Shown: positions 7,791 to 17,525, numbered from the stretch's first letter. The stretch is DNA of 64,000 nucleotides from Prevotella sp. UBA3776 (GCA_002369515.1 DFFM01000024.1:9284-73283), one strand, 5' to 3'. The notes: generated by a model from the sequence alone, not told the origin. Made by a program: numbers and translations.

Positions 7791-8536
7791 GTGCCGCACC
7801 ATTCATGAAAGTAAGCAACGAAGATGAGACTACCCGTATTGGCGTCGATGACAATATGGCTTACGTCAGCGCGCTTCATGCTACGCCCACTATAGCAGAG
7901 ACGGGGACGCCAATGCCCTCCCTTTGGGTAGAATGCAATATAGCATTCATCATTAATCTGTGAATCCAAATCATCGACCTTGGCACCCAAATACATGGCC
8001 ATTTTCTCCTTGGCCTTGTCAGGTGTCAGCGCTGGCGTGACATTGAAGTCCTTTACTGGTTGGCATGAGCCTTCCATGCGCAGCATCTTGCCACTCTTGT
8101 CGTACCACAATGTGCATGAGCCTGCAACATAGACACCTTTATATAATGGATTATACACTTCCATACGCCCTCTCTGTCCATGCGTCTTGAAAGGTATTGC
8201 CCAATCATCCCTGCTGGCAGCGCTCTTGCGAAACTGATAGTCACTGTCGTAATTCAGCATGCTGAAAAACTCTTCCCCGCTGGCAGGAGGCGTCTTGTCG
8301 TTACGACTCTCAAAGTCAACCATCGTCAGTTCCTCATCATAGACGATGGCCGGCCATCCGGCTATATCCACCTCCTTCTTCCTTTCTGCTTTTTGCTTGT
8401 AAGCCTCATCCATTTCAGCCTCTGTAAACTCAGGATGCAGTTCTGGGGCTACGATTGTCTCGTCATCGCTGTCTGAGCATGCCACTGCCAGCATGCAGAT
8501 CATCAGCGATAGTACCTTCCAAAAAATTCTTCTCAT
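7772..8536 (-). CDS. Lipoprotein resembling a peptidase propeptide (FTP/PepSY-like), possibly truncated
   Basis: A 254-residue lipoprotein with lipobox AVAC and an acidic N-terminus. The middle (about residues 125-165: GVYVAGSCTLWYDKSGKM and GSCQPVKDF) resembles the FTP domain of thermolysin propeptides. The stretch from TPDKAKEKMAMYLG to DANTGSLIF resembles a PepSY domain. No mature peptidase follows: the frame ends 12 residues later, with the TGA stop inside the first unit of repeat cluster B. It may be a protease gene cut by the repeats, or a free-standing inhibitor or chaperone for a neighbouring peptidase. The gene looks less GC-rich than its neighbours, hinting at a different origin. 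No locus operator was found upstream. Confidence 0.6.
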   Translation of the reverse strand: MRRIFWKVLSLMICMLAVACSDSDDETIVAPELHPEFTEAEMDEAYKQKAERKKEVDIAGWPAIVYDEELTMVDFESRNDKTPPASGEEFFSMLNYDSDYQFRKSAASRDDWAIPFKTHGQRGRMEVYNPLYKGVYVAGSCTLWYDKSGKMLRMEGSCQPVKDFNVTPALTPDKAKEKMAMYLGAKVDDLDSQINDECYIAFYPKGGHWRPRLCYSGRSMKRADVSHIVIDANTGSLIFVAYFHEWCGTPSVSH

Positions 8537-8870
8537 TTTTTTCTGACTTTGTTCTTTAATTCAAGTTTCGTTATCGCTCAACTTTTCGTCGTTCAAGGAG
8601 TTCAAGGAGTTTCAAGGAGTTCAAGGAGTTCAAGACTATAGCTTTATTCCTGTAATCCATTTCGGAAAGTTGAAAAAGTGAAGACTATTGTCTTGAACTC
8701 CTTGAACTCCTTGAAACTTCTTGTTTACTTGACTGTCAATATAGTAAATGCAGAGACAGTGAAAAACTTGCAATGACAGGAAACTATTTAAGCTTTTTTA
8801 AGGCTCAACAGGGGCGGACACCGATGTGCCCGCCCCCGTACTATTAACAAAATTAACCTAAAAAACAGGG
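8537..8870. repeat. Intergenic region with TTCAAGGAG repeats forming a long stem
   Basis: Holds tandem TTCAAGGAG units at 8592-8636 and reverse-complement units at 8690-8717. Bases 8609-8636 pair perfectly with 8690-8717 (28 bp stem, 53 nt loop). A second GC-rich hairpin (GGGGCGG ... CCGCCCC) sits near 8811-8837, just past the stop of the gene at 8871. These may end or attenuate the SusCD operon transcript. No convincing promoter for the gene at 7772-8536 was found. Confidence 0.7.
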
Positions 8871-11132
8871 TCAGAACTGCATGTTCAGCGTGATGACAGC
8901 CTTGTACTGCTTGCCGCCCTTGGTATAGACCAGCACGGGCTTCACCACGTATTTGGTTCCAGCAGTGGTCTTGCCGGGATAGTGGCCGTAGGTGAGCACG
9001 AAGTTGTCCTTGTCGTACTCCATCCATATCGGGTCACCATTGTTCCATGAGCCCTGACGGCCGTCGGCTGTGCAGTAGAATCCGGCATTGGCCGTGTAGG
9101 AGTAGCTGATGGTGCCGTCGGGCTGCTGCAGTCCGAAGGCAATCTTTCCCTCGGCGGGCTCGGCCGTCTGTCCGTTGCTGATGGGCAGTGTGCTGCCTGC
9201 CAGCGTGGCGGGTTGCAGTGCGAAGGCCTGTGCAATCTTCTCCAGTGCGCCGTTGTTGGCCAGGTCGAGTGTGCCGATGACATACTCGCTGAACGCGGCG
9301 TCGCACTTCAGGTCGTAGCTCAGGCTGACGTTCTGCGGCTCGGCATCGGTGTCGATGTTGATGTGTCCGCTCACGTTGGTGCCTGCGAAGCTCACCTCGT
9401 AGGGCCACTGCTCGTCGTCGCTTTCGTCGTCGTTCCACGCATGACGGTTGTAGGTGTCGGGCGTGGCAACCACCACCAGGTAGAGCTTGTCCGTTCCGAC
9501 AGGCACCGTCATCACGGCGTCGCCCTCGGCGCCCTTCGTCATCTTGCCATACTCTATGGCCTTGCCATTCTTGATGGCCACGAAGCCAAAGCGGTAGTTG
9601 GCCGACTTGTTCGACTGCGAGTTATACTTGTGGGCGGTGCCCACCACCTGGTTGTCGCCATTCTTCATCTCGCCCGGATCGTCGGGAGCCAGGCCAGAGC
9701 CAACGGGCAGTGCCTTGAGCGAAGCCTTCACGATGGTGCCGCCATCGGGCACGTTCAGCTGTATGGCGTTGAAGCCCGTGGTGCCGGGACAGTTGGCATA
9801 CGAGGGGCGGAACTTGCCATCCACCTCGAACATCTGCGTCTTGAAGGCCTTGGCGTTGTCGTCGGCATATTTCTGAATGTCGCCGAAGTCGTAGGTGAGC
9901 ACCTTCTGGGCGTATTCGGCATAGTCGTCGTAGAACTTCTGCAGGTCGCCCCCGCAATAGAGGCGCGTGTAGGTCTGCAGCGGGTCCTCGGGGAACTTCG
10001 ACTCGTTCCAGATGCGGCCGTACGACTTCACGCCGTGCTTCTGGGTGAAGTAGAACTGGAAATAGACTGAACCATAGCGCATCCACTCGTGGTTGAAATG
10101 GCGGTGGAAATTCTGCTGCCAGGCATAGAAACTGTCAGAGAACGTCACTTCGGGATAGTCCTGGAACGACTGCCACTGGGCGCACTGCTCCCAATAGGCG
10201 CAGCCGCCGGCACCGTTGGCGCCAAATCCGTAGCGGAAGCCGCAGTCCATGCCGTAGTTGGTCTCGTTGCCCTCGCCGGTGAGCAGTTTGTCGCAGCTCA
10301 CCTGATACTGGAACGAGTGGCCAATCTCATGGGCAATGACCGAACCCACGGGCTTGCACGTGGAGGGAGTCACCCAGAGGGCGCCAATCACGTTGTCGTA
10401 GCCCGAGCCGGTGGCCACCCACCATTCGGGAGTGGGGTCGAGCAGATAGATTTCCATCTTGTACTTGTCGAGTTGGCTCTTGCCCTGGCCCGTCACCACC
10501 ATGCCCAGTCGGGTGATGTTGGTCTCGTAGAAGTGCTCAGCCTTCTGCAGCAGGTCATCTACATCCACGCGGTCGTCCTCCTTCAGGTTGGTGCTGTTGG
10601 GGTCGTCGCCGAAGTAGGCGTCCCAGAACACGAAGAAGTGCTCGCTCTGCTTGGAGCGGAACCACGACCACTTGGCGTCACTGCGCAGCATGTCGATGTT
10701 GGCAAACTCGGCGGGCTTGTAGTATTTGTCGAAGTCCTTCACCTGGCTCTTGTCCATCACTTCGATGGTGCTCGGAGCCTGCGTCACCTTCAGAAAGGTG
10801 CTGGCCGTGCCGCAGCTCACCTTGATGTTGGCCACGCGGGGGCTCTTGGTGGTGTTACGGGTCATCTCGAACGAGAGCTTCTCGCTCGTTCCGCCCACGC
10901 CCTTGCCGTCCTTCAGTGTCAGCCATTCGCTGCCACTCTCAACGGTTGCCGACCATACGGCGCGCGCACTCACGGTAAGGCTATACCATGTGGCGTCGTA
11001 GTCCACGTTGACCTCGCTTTCCGAGAGCACGGGAGCCGACGAGGCCGGTTCGTCGTTGTCGCTGCTGCTGCAAGCTGCGAACAATGTCGCAGCGAGCAGC
11101 AGAACAAGCGATTTGATGCAATTTCTTGTCAT
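8871..11132 (-). CDS. BACON - HExxH (DUF6055-like) - DUF4859-like lipoprotein, putative metallopeptidase
   Basis: A 753-residue lipoprotein (lipobox FAAC, then SSSDNDEP). Residues 30-120 look like a BACON domain (VWSATVESGSEWLTL; KVTQAPS), a module common in Bacteroidetes surface glycan proteins. Residues 135-480 are homologous to the HExxH protein at 3693-4976 and carry VIAHEIGHSFQYQ near residue 275. The last 75 residues (NADGRQGSWNNG region, YGHYPGK) match the repeat found three times in the neighbouring protein at 11161-12675, probably DUF4859. It lies 28 bp after that gene in the SusCD operon. A surface-anchored peptidase or binding protein acting on a protein-linked glycan is plausible; activity is inferred from the motif only. 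One reservation is that catalytic use of the HExxH motif is unproven for this family. Confidence 0.75.
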   Translation of the reverse strand: MTRNCIKSLVLLLAATLFAACSSSDNDEPASSAPVLSESEVNVDYDATWYSLTVSARAVWSATVESGSEWLTLKDGKGVGGTSEKLSFEMTRNTTKSPRVANIKVSCGTASTFLKVTQAPSTIEVMDKSQVKDFDKYYKPAEFANIDMLRSDAKWSWFRSKQSEHFFVFWDAYFGDDPNSTNLKEDDRVDVDDLLQKAEHFYETNITRLGMVVTGQGKSQLDKYKMEIYLLDPTPEWWVATGSGYDNVIGALWVTPSTCKPVGSVIAHEIGHSFQYQVSCDKLLTGEGNETNYGMDCGFRYGFGANGAGGCAYWEQCAQWQSFQDYPEVTFSDSFYAWQQNFHRHFNHEWMRYGSVYFQFYFTQKHGVKSYGRIWNESKFPEDPLQTYTRLYCGGDLQKFYDDYAEYAQKVLTYDFGDIQKYADDNAKAFKTQMFEVDGKFRPSYANCPGTTGFNAIQLNVPDGGTIVKASLKALPVGSGLAPDDPGEMKNGDNQVVGTAHKYNSQSNKSANYRFGFVAIKNGKAIEYGKMTKGAEGDAVMTVPVGTDKLYLVVVATPDTYNRHAWNDDESDDEQWPYEVSFAGTNVSGHINIDTDAEPQNVSLSYDLKCDAAFSEYVIGTLDLANNGALEKIAQAFALQPATLAGSTLPISNGQTAEPAEGKIAFGLQQPDGTISYSYTANAGFYCTADGRQGSWNNGDPIWMEYDKDNFVLTYGHYPGKTTAGTKYVVKPVLVYTKGGKQYKAVITLNMQF

Positions 11133-11160
11133 GTCTTATTCTTTTGGTTGACAGTCAGCG

Positions 11161-12675
11161 TTATCGTTGGCCCTTCGCAGCAGCGGCGCCAGTGATGTCG
11201 ATGGTCACGTTGAAGGTGGCGGTGATGCCGTCCTTCTCCACAATCATCTTCGTCTTGATGGTCTGCCCTGCGGGGTTGCAGTTCTCAGGATGGTTGCCCG
11301 AGTAGAAGGCCAGGCTCTCCTCAGAGATGCCGAGGTTCAGATAGGCGATGGCCTCCTCGCCCCAGCTGACGGCCTGGCCGTCGGCACCGAGCCAGTAGCC
11401 GGGAGCGTCGGCCGTGTATTGCGGCAGCCCGTCCTCACCGGCGTTCTTGCCAATCTCCTCGCACCACATCTTCATCTCGCCGCTCTTCAGCGCCTTGAAA
11501 ATCTGATAGGTGGTCATCTTGAAGCACTGGCGCAGGTCTTCCTTCACGTCGAATTCGTCGGTTGCACCCCAGTCGGCATCCCATACCTTGGTCAGCGTGA
11601 ACTCCTTCTCGATGGATTGGGGCGTTCCCTCGGGAGCGGTCTCAGGATCCTCGTAGCCCACGATGTTGACGGTGATGACGTTCTCCACAATCTTGTTGTC
11701 GTACATCGCGCTGAAGTTGATGGTGACGCTCATGCCCTCAGTCATCTGTCCGGGCATCTGACCAATCCAGATCTGACCCTCTTGGAAGGTGGCGAATACG
11801 CTGGCATTGTCGCCCCATGCACCAGAGAAGCCCTCCTTGTCGTACCAGAAGCCAGGTGCGTCAGCACTGTACTCCTGAGCATACGAGCCGTCAGCGTTGG
11901 TAGCCACCCAAGCCACGTCGGCCCAAGAGCCTGCGCCCAGAGCAGCCAGGGCAGCATCGGCATCAAAGCCTTCTACGGATACGGTAGCATAGGTGTCGTT
12001 GGGAGCAGTCTCAACGGTCAGCTTGTTGGAAGCCACCACGGTAGCCTTCACCTCACCACGTTCACGACCAATGGCTGTGATGACAATGGCCACACGCTTG
12101 TCCTGATACTTCAGGGCCTCGATGAACTTCACCTGCTGGTCGGCTACCAGATGACCGGGATACTGGCCTACGTGGAAGATACCCTCGCCATCCTCGGTAT
12201 ATTCGAATTCAGCGAAGACCATGGCCTCGTCGCCCCAGTTCTTCACGTTGCCGTCCTTGTCCCACCAGTGGCCCCAGTAGGCGCCAGAGTTAGAGGAGGT
12301 CATGTTGTCGGCATGGGTTGAGCCTTCGATGGCAAATCCTGTCACGTCGGCACCACCTTCTCCATTAAGGGCCTTGCCCAGCTCATCTTTCGAGAGTCCC
12401 AGCTCGCTGGCAATCTTGTCCATATCAATTTTCACCTCGCCACCATCATAGGAATTGGCGCTGAGATAGAACTCCACGGTGTATTCCAGAATCAGGTCGG
12501 CATCAATGCGTTCGCGCTGAGCCTGCTTGATGGAGTCCTGACGGGCCATCTCTGCAATCTCGTCGTCTGTCAGGGTGTGAGGCCCCCAGAAATCTGTATT
12601 GTCTCCGCAGCTGCAGAAAATGGCAGAAGAGCCGGCAATCAGCAGTACGCTAAGAATATATGATAACTTTTTCAT
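11161..12675 (-). CDS. Surface lipoprotein with three DUF4859-like repeats (SusE-position glycan-binding candidate)
   Basis: A 504-residue lipoprotein (lipobox FCSC, then GDNTDFWGP). Three repeats of about 130 residues each contain a Trp/Gly-rich core: YWGHWWDKDGNVKNWGD, FWYDKEGFSGAWGDNASVF and YWLGADGQAVSWGEEAI, each followed by GQYPGH, GQMPGQ or SGNHPEN. I assign this to the DUF4859 family with moderate confidence. It directly follows SusD (42 bp gap) and so occupies the position of the SusE/SusF-type surface glycan-binding proteins, for which the conserved aromatic residues would suit ligand stacking. The function is inferred from position. The same repeat recurs once at the C-terminus of the next gene. 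Confidence 0.7.
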   Translation of the reverse strand: MKKLSYILSVLLIAGSSAIFCSCGDNTDFWGPHTLTDDEIAEMARQDSIKQAQRERIDADLILEYTVEFYLSANSYDGGEVKIDMDKIASELGLSKDELGKALNGEGGADVTGFAIEGSTHADNMTSSNSGAYWGHWWDKDGNVKNWGDEAMVFAEFEYTEDGEGIFHVGQYPGHLVADQQVKFIEALKYQDKRVAIVITAIGRERGEVKATVVASNKLTVETAPNDTYATVSVEGFDADAALAALGAGSWADVAWVATNADGSYAQEYSADAPGFWYDKEGFSGAWGDNASVFATFQEGQIWIGQMPGQMTEGMSVTINFSAMYDNKIVENVITVNIVGYEDPETAPEGTPQSIEKEFTLTKVWDADWGATDEFDVKEDLRQCFKMTTYQIFKALKSGEMKMWCEEIGKNAGEDGLPQYTADAPGYWLGADGQAVSWGEEAIAYLNLGISEESLAFYSGNHPENCNPAGQTIKTKMIVEKDGITATFNVTIDITGAAAAKGQR

Positions 12676-12716
12676 ATCTATAAACTATAAACTGTAAACT
12701 ATAAACTATAAACTGA

Positions 12717-14435
12717 TTAGTATCCCGGGTTCTGCTTCAGCGAGATGTTGGCCTTCATGGCCTCGTCGGGGATAGAGAAGATGTCGTAAGTGGTGCTGGT
12801 GGTGGCATCCTTGCAGAACCACGACTTACCGTTCCATACACTGCGGCCATCTGCCATCTTGAAGCGGAGCAGGTCCTGGCGGCGGTGCATCTCACAGCAG
12901 AACTCCCAGCCGAGGTCGTCGAGCAGACCGCCCAGTTCGATGTCGGCACCGCCCTCAAAGGTTGTGATGTGGTTGCTCCAGTCAGTGTAGCCGGCAGTAG
13001 CGTCGGCAGCGACCACATATTCATCGTGACCATACTGATAGACTGAGCCACCCTCAAGGTCGGCCACGGTACGGGTAGCCTTCGCTACATTGGAACCAAA
13101 GCTGCGCTGACGTACTTGAGTAACGAGCTGGGCTGCAGTCTCCTTGTCACGGCCCAGACGCAACAGACACTCTGCCTTCATCATCAGCGCATCAGCATAA
13201 CGGAAGATGGCCACATCATCAGATGTCGTGCCGTCGTTGGTTCCGCCCACGATCTCATACTTGTGCAGACGATAGCCCTCCTGCTGGTAGGCACCGGGGT
13301 TGTCGATCGAGTGTACGTTCATATTGTAGGTCAGGATGCCCGTACCTGTCCAGTCGTCGGCCTCGAACATGATGGGATTCTCCTTGTCGCTGTTGGGGAT
13401 ATAGGTATCACCCTGCTTCGTGGCGTGATACTGCGGACCACCGGCCCAGGTGTCAGCCAGACGCTGGTCGGCTTCGTCGTAGGTGCGGATCCACTGCGGA
13501 ATGGCGCAACTGCCGTTATAGCCGGCAGCGGTAGAGCCGTAGGCCTCGATACCCGACTGCGGGAAGCAGTAACTCTGCAGACCGAACTGTACGGTGTGGG
13601 TACGGTCGCCGGGAATCACAAAGATAATCTCGGGGTTACCCGTGAGATCCTCCTTGAAGCACTCCTTATAGGTGGGAGCGAGGCTGTACTTGCCAGAGGC
13701 GATGATGCTCTCCACCTCGGCCAGACATTTTTCGTAGCCGTCGTTATCATTGGTGCCGAGATAGACGTTCTTGTTCAGATAGAGTTTGGCGAGGGCCATT
13801 GAACAGGCGTACTTGTTGCCGTATCCATAGATGTCGTCGTCACCGATGCCAGCCTTGGCCTCTGTGAACTCCGTAACGAGGAAGTTGTACATCTCCTCGG
13901 GGCTCACCTGCTGCGGCAGATAACCAGACTCCACTTCCTGAGTGGTCTGAAGCGGGACGTTGCGGAACATGTCGAAGAGGTGATAGTAGAACATGGCACG
14001 GAAGAAACGGGCGTGGGCCAGACTCTTCTGTGTAGAGGGGTTTGCAGGGTCGATGGCATCAATCACCTTGTTTGCATAGCCGATGCCACGATAGGCGATG
14101 TCCCAGGGATTCTGGATCTGACCGACAGAGGGTCCCCAGTTGTGCTTGTGCAGGTTGATATAGGCATCGCCCCAGCCCACACCGACACGGGCGGGCACCA
14201 TATACTGGTCTGTCGATTCCTCGAGCAGGTGATACATGCCGAACCAGTCCTCCACCAAATAGCGGTATTGTGCGGTGGCGGCACCGAGCAGCAGAGAGAG
14301 GTCGGTCTCGTTGGAGAGGTCGATGTTGGTCTCGTTGAGGCGGTCGTAAAGCGTCTCGTCGAGATTCGTACAGGATGAAAGGCTGATGCTTCCTGCTGCA
14401 ATGGCAATCAGTACCTTGTTGAATATCTTTTTCAT
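12717..14435 (-). CDS. SusD/RagB-family outer-membrane glycan-binding lipoprotein
   Basis: A 572-residue lipoprotein (lipobox SLSSC, then TNLDETLYDRL) that caps the SusC transporter and binds the substrate at the cell surface. Family hallmarks are the N-terminal helical repeats (ARFFRAMFYYHLFDMFRNVP near residue 145, the typical FLRA-YF-L motif), DVAIFRYADALMMKAECLLRLG near 405 and the C-terminal FCCEMHRRQDLLRFKMADGRSVW (E-RR-DL-RF). The length fits the family. It is 15 bp downstream of susC and in the same operon. Confidence 0.95.
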   Translation of the reverse strand: MKKIFNKVLIAIAAGSISLSSCTNLDETLYDRLNETNIDLSNETDLSLLLGAATAQYRYLVEDWFGMYHLLEESTDQYMVPARVGVGWGDAYINLHKHNWGPSVGQIQNPWDIAYRGIGYANKVIDAIDPANPSTQKSLAHARFFRAMFYYHLFDMFRNVPLQTTQEVESGYLPQQVSPEEMYNFLVTEFTEAKAGIGDDDIYGYGNKYACSMALAKLYLNKNVYLGTNDNDGYEKCLAEVESIIASGKYSLAPTYKECFKEDLTGNPEIIFVIPGDRTHTVQFGLQSYCFPQSGIEAYGSTAAGYNGSCAIPQWIRTYDEADQRLADTWAGGPQYHATKQGDTYIPNSDKENPIMFEADDWTGTGILTYNMNVHSIDNPGAYQQEGYRLHKYEIVGGTNDGTTSDDVAIFRYADALMMKAECLLRLGRDKETAAQLVTQVRQRSFGSNVAKATRTVADLEGGSVYQYGHDEYVVAADATAGYTDWSNHITTFEGGADIELGGLLDDLGWEFCCEMHRRQDLLRFKMADGRSVWNGKSWFCKDATTSTTYDIFSIPDEAMKANISLKQNPGY

Positions 14436-14450
14436 ATTGCTGTCTCGTTT

Positions 14451-17400
14451 TTAGAAGTTAAGTGAAAGACCGATGGTGTAGTTGCGCGTGACGGGGTACT
14501 TGTCACGATCGTCGATACCAGGAGCGAGGAAGTAGTTGCTTACCTCGGGGTCGATGCCGCTGTAGCCAGTGATACAGAAGAGGTTGGTGGCATTGGCATA
14601 GATGCGGGCCTTCTTCACGTAGTTGCCCAACGTGCCCTTCGGGGTGAAGGTGTAGCCCAGCGTCAGGTTGGTGAGTTTCAGGAAATCACCGTTCTCCAGA
14701 TGGTCGCTCCACCAACCCTGCTGCATGGCGCTGGCCAGTGTGACCATCTTCTGCTGACCTGTCTCGGGATCGATATAGGGTGTACCGTCGGTATTGATGG
14801 CGGGATGCAGGTCGGCAGCGCTCTTCAGACGGTTGTAGGCTATCGAGTTGTTCTCGTAGAAGGCACGCGAGGCGTTCAATATCTTGTAGCCGAGTTGGCT
14901 TGTGAACTGCATCGAGAGGTCGAAGTCCTTGTAGCGGAAGGTGTTGCCCCAGCCCAAGATGACTTTCGGGGTACCGCTACCTAAGCGCTGACGGTTCTCC
15001 TTGACATTCAGGTTCGGGTTGAACTGCTTCACGGTCCAGCCGCCGTTACCGTCGCTGGCTTCCACGAGGGCGAAGCCGTCCTTGTCGTAGCCCACGAACT
15101 TCAGTCCCCAGAAGTCGCCGAGAGCCGTGCCGACCTCCATGCAGTGGGTCGAAGTGCTGATAGGATCGCTCAGGCCACCCTCTTCCTGGAAGTTATCTGT
15201 CTCGTAGAGATCATTGCTCAGCGAAAGCAGTTTGTTGGAGTTGTGAGAGGCGGTGAGGGTGGTGGTCCACTCGAAGTCCTTTGTCTGTACGGGGATGGCC
15301 TCGATCATGAACTCCACACCGACGTTACGCATCTTACCCACATTGGCCAGAGTCTGGTTCCACATGTTTGGCGGCATGGGTACGCGGTACCAGTAGAGCA
15401 GATCCTTAGTGGTCTTGACATATACATCCAGTGAACCATGGATGCGGTTGTTCAGCACACCGTAGTCAAGACCGAAGTTCCACTCCTGGGTGGTCTCCCA
15501 CTTCAGGTCGGGGTTGGGGTTCTGTACCACCTCGAGGGTCTTGATCCACTTGTTGTTCATTGAGAGTACATCGCCATAGTCGGCAAAGTTGTAGAGGGTC
15601 TGTGCCAGATAAGAACTTCCCGGTGTGATACCCGTGACACCGAAGCCTACGCGGAGACGCAGGTTGTCGAGCCACGAGCGGGTGCCCTTCATAAACTCCT
15701 CGTTCATGATGTTCCAACCGAGAGAGACAGAGGGGAAGGTGGCCCACTTGTGATTGTCACCAAACTTGGAAGAACCCTCATGACGGATACTGACGAGTGC
15801 ATTGTACTTATCGGCATAGCCGTAACTGATACGTCCGAAGAAACCAATCAGTTTGTTGTCGTTCTGGTAACTGCCCATCCAGGCATGATTGTCCTTGTCT
15901 GTTAGGAATGAACCGTTGCCAAGGTTGTTCCACAGGAAGGCGGTGGTGGAGAAGTCCTGGTTGCCGGCATTGAAACCGTCTTCCTGGTTATATAGGTAAC
16001 TATAACCCACGAGGGCGTTGAAGCGGTGGTCGCCCCACTGTGTGTCGTAGCGTGAGGTCAGTTCCAAGTTCTTGCTGACGCTGGTGCCTTCGCTCTTCGA
16101 GGCAGCACCGTTCCAACCCTGGCGCACGAGCGACTGGTGCAGCGGCGATGTCCAGTTCTCTCCTGTGTTGGCATGCTCGCCCCAAGAAATCATGAGGTTG
16201 GTCTTCCAGCCAGTAATGGGTTCGAGCGTGACGTTACCAGTGAGTTGTGAGTAGCGGATGCGGGTATCGCCCCAGGCCTCGTTCTGCAGGGCCACGGGAT
16301 TGTAGTACTGCAGTTTGTTGAAGTTCTCATAGTAACTGCCGTCTTCATTGTAGATAGGCTCCGAGGGATTGTGTATCAGGGCCTGACGGTAGGCATTCTC
16401 GTGAGAATAGGTGTTCAGGTTGTCGTTAGAATACTTCTGACGGGTCACCAGTGCATTGACATTGAACTTCAGCACGTCGTTCCACATATACTGTGTGTAG
16501 TCCATCTGGAGTTTGAAGTTCTCGTTGAAAGTCTTGCGGATGATACCGTCTTCTCTTGCGTAAGAGATATTAGCCGAATAGGTGGCATTCTTCGTACCGC
16601 CGCTGATGTTCAGGTCGTGGTTGTGCTTGAAGCCTGCTTTGCGGGTGATGGCCTTCAGCCAGTCGGTGTCGTAACCGAGATAATCCTGCTGGGTCTTGCC
16701 GTAGATGACATCGTGGGTGTCCATGAATTTAGCCTTCTTGGCCCATGTGGAGAAAGATGCATAGCCATTATAACTGACACTGGCAGCCGTATCGCGCTTG
16801 CCGGTCTTGGTGGTGATGATGATCACACCGTTAGCACCGCGCGTACCATAGATAGCGGCTGCAGAGGCATCCTTCAGCACGTCGATAGAGGCGATGTTCT
16901 CGGCAGCCACTGTAGTCAGGTTGCCCTCGATACCGTCAATCAGAATGAGCGGGGTCAGGTCGCCTTCGAGTGTCGTGATACCACGCAGACGGATGGAAGA
17001 GGTTGCCTTCGGGTCACCGCTTGAGTTGATAACCGTCAGACCGGCAATCTTACCTTTCACCAGTTCGGCGGCATCGCCAATCTTACCTGCGTTGAAGTCC
17101 TCAGCCTTCACAGAGGCCACAGCAGAGGTGACGTCGCCCTTGCGCTGGGTGCCGTAACCGATGACGACGACCTCGTTCAGGAGGGCATTGTCTTCCTGGA
17201 GGGTCACGTTGCTACCGGCTTTCACCTCTTGGGTGGTGAATCCGATGTAGCTCACCACGAGCGTGGCGTTGCGGCTCTTTACCTTGAGAGAATAGTTACC
17301 GTCGAAGTCGGTAACCGTTGCATTTTGGGTGCCTTTCTCGGTCACGGTGGCGCCAATGATGGGTTCGCCTTTCGCATCCTTTACAACACCCGACACAGAG

Positions 17401-17525
17401 ACGCCCTGCTGAGTGACCTCCTGGGCGGCTGGTGATGTGCTCTCTGCGGCATCAGGCTCGGGGACTGCAAATCCCCTCAAGCCAAATGCGGCCAGCAGAA
17501 GCAAGCATAGAAAATGTTTCTTCAT
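14451..17525 (-). CDS. SusC/RagA-family TonB-linked outer-membrane transporter
   Basis: A 1,024-residue TonB-dependent transporter importing oligosaccharides across the outer membrane. A signal peptide (residues 1-20) is followed by an Ala/Glu-rich stretch and a carboxypeptidase-regulatory-like domain (GVVKDAKGEPIIGATVTEKG, near 45-115). The plug domain contains LLNEVVVIGYGTQRKGDVTS and the signature DVLKDASAAAIYGTRGANGV near residue 225, and a large beta-barrel ends in the aromatic terminus GLSLNF. It is preceded by the GH127 gene with a 47 bp gap, so transcription is likely driven from the promoter at 20108-20115. It pairs with SusD downstream. Confidence 0.97.
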   Translation of the reverse strand: MKKHFLCLLLLAAFGLRGFAVPEPDAAESTSPAAQEVTQQGVSVSGVVKDAKGEPIIGATVTEKGTQNATVTDFDGNYSLKVKSRNATLVVSYIGFTTQEVKAGSNVTLQEDNALLNEVVVIGYGTQRKGDVTSAVASVKAEDFNAGKIGDAAELVKGKIAGLTVINSSGDPKATSSIRLRGITTLEGDLTPLILIDGIEGNLTTVAAENIASIDVLKDASAAAIYGTRGANGVIIITTKTGKRDTAASVSYNGYASFSTWAKKAKFMDTHDVIYGKTQQDYLGYDTDWLKAITRKAGFKHNHDLNISGGTKNATYSANISYAREDGIIRKTFNENFKLQMDYTQYMWNDVLKFNVNALVTRQKYSNDNLNTYSHENAYRQALIHNPSEPIYNEDGSYYENFNKLQYYNPVALQNEAWGDTRIRYSQLTGNVTLEPITGWKTNLMISWGEHANTGENWTSPLHQSLVRQGWNGAASKSEGTSVSKNLELTSRYDTQWGDHRFNALVGYSYLYNQEDGFNAGNQDFSTTAFLWNNLGNGSFLTDKDNHAWMGSYQNDNKLIGFFGRISYGYADKYNALVSIRHEGSSKFGDNHKWATFPSVSLGWNIMNEEFMKGTRSWLDNLRLRVGFGVTGITPGSSYLAQTLYNFADYGDVLSMNNKWIKTLEVVQNPNPDLKWETTQEWNFGLDYGVLNNRIHGSLDVYVKTTKDLLYWYRVPMPPNMWNQTLANVGKMRNVGVEFMIEAIPVQTKDFEWTTTLTASHNSNKLLSLSNDLYETDNFQEEGGLSDPISTSTHCMEVGTALGDFWGLKFVGYDKDGFALVEASDGNGGWTVKQFNPNLNVKENRQRLGSGTPKVILGWGNTFRYKDFDLSMQFTSQLGYKILNASRAFYENNSIAYNRLKSAADLHPAINTDGTPYIDPETGQQKMVTLASAMQQGWWSDHLENGDFLKLTNLTLGYTFTPKGTLGNYVKKARIYANATNLFCITGYSGIDPEVSNYFLAPGIDDRDKYPVTRNYTIGLSLNF

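Noticed and set aside
17455-17480. GGGGATTTGCAGTCCCC-like palindrome in the susC signal region
   Set aside because: Imperfect, short, and encodes a normal signal-peptide stretch; no link to the palindromes in GH13.
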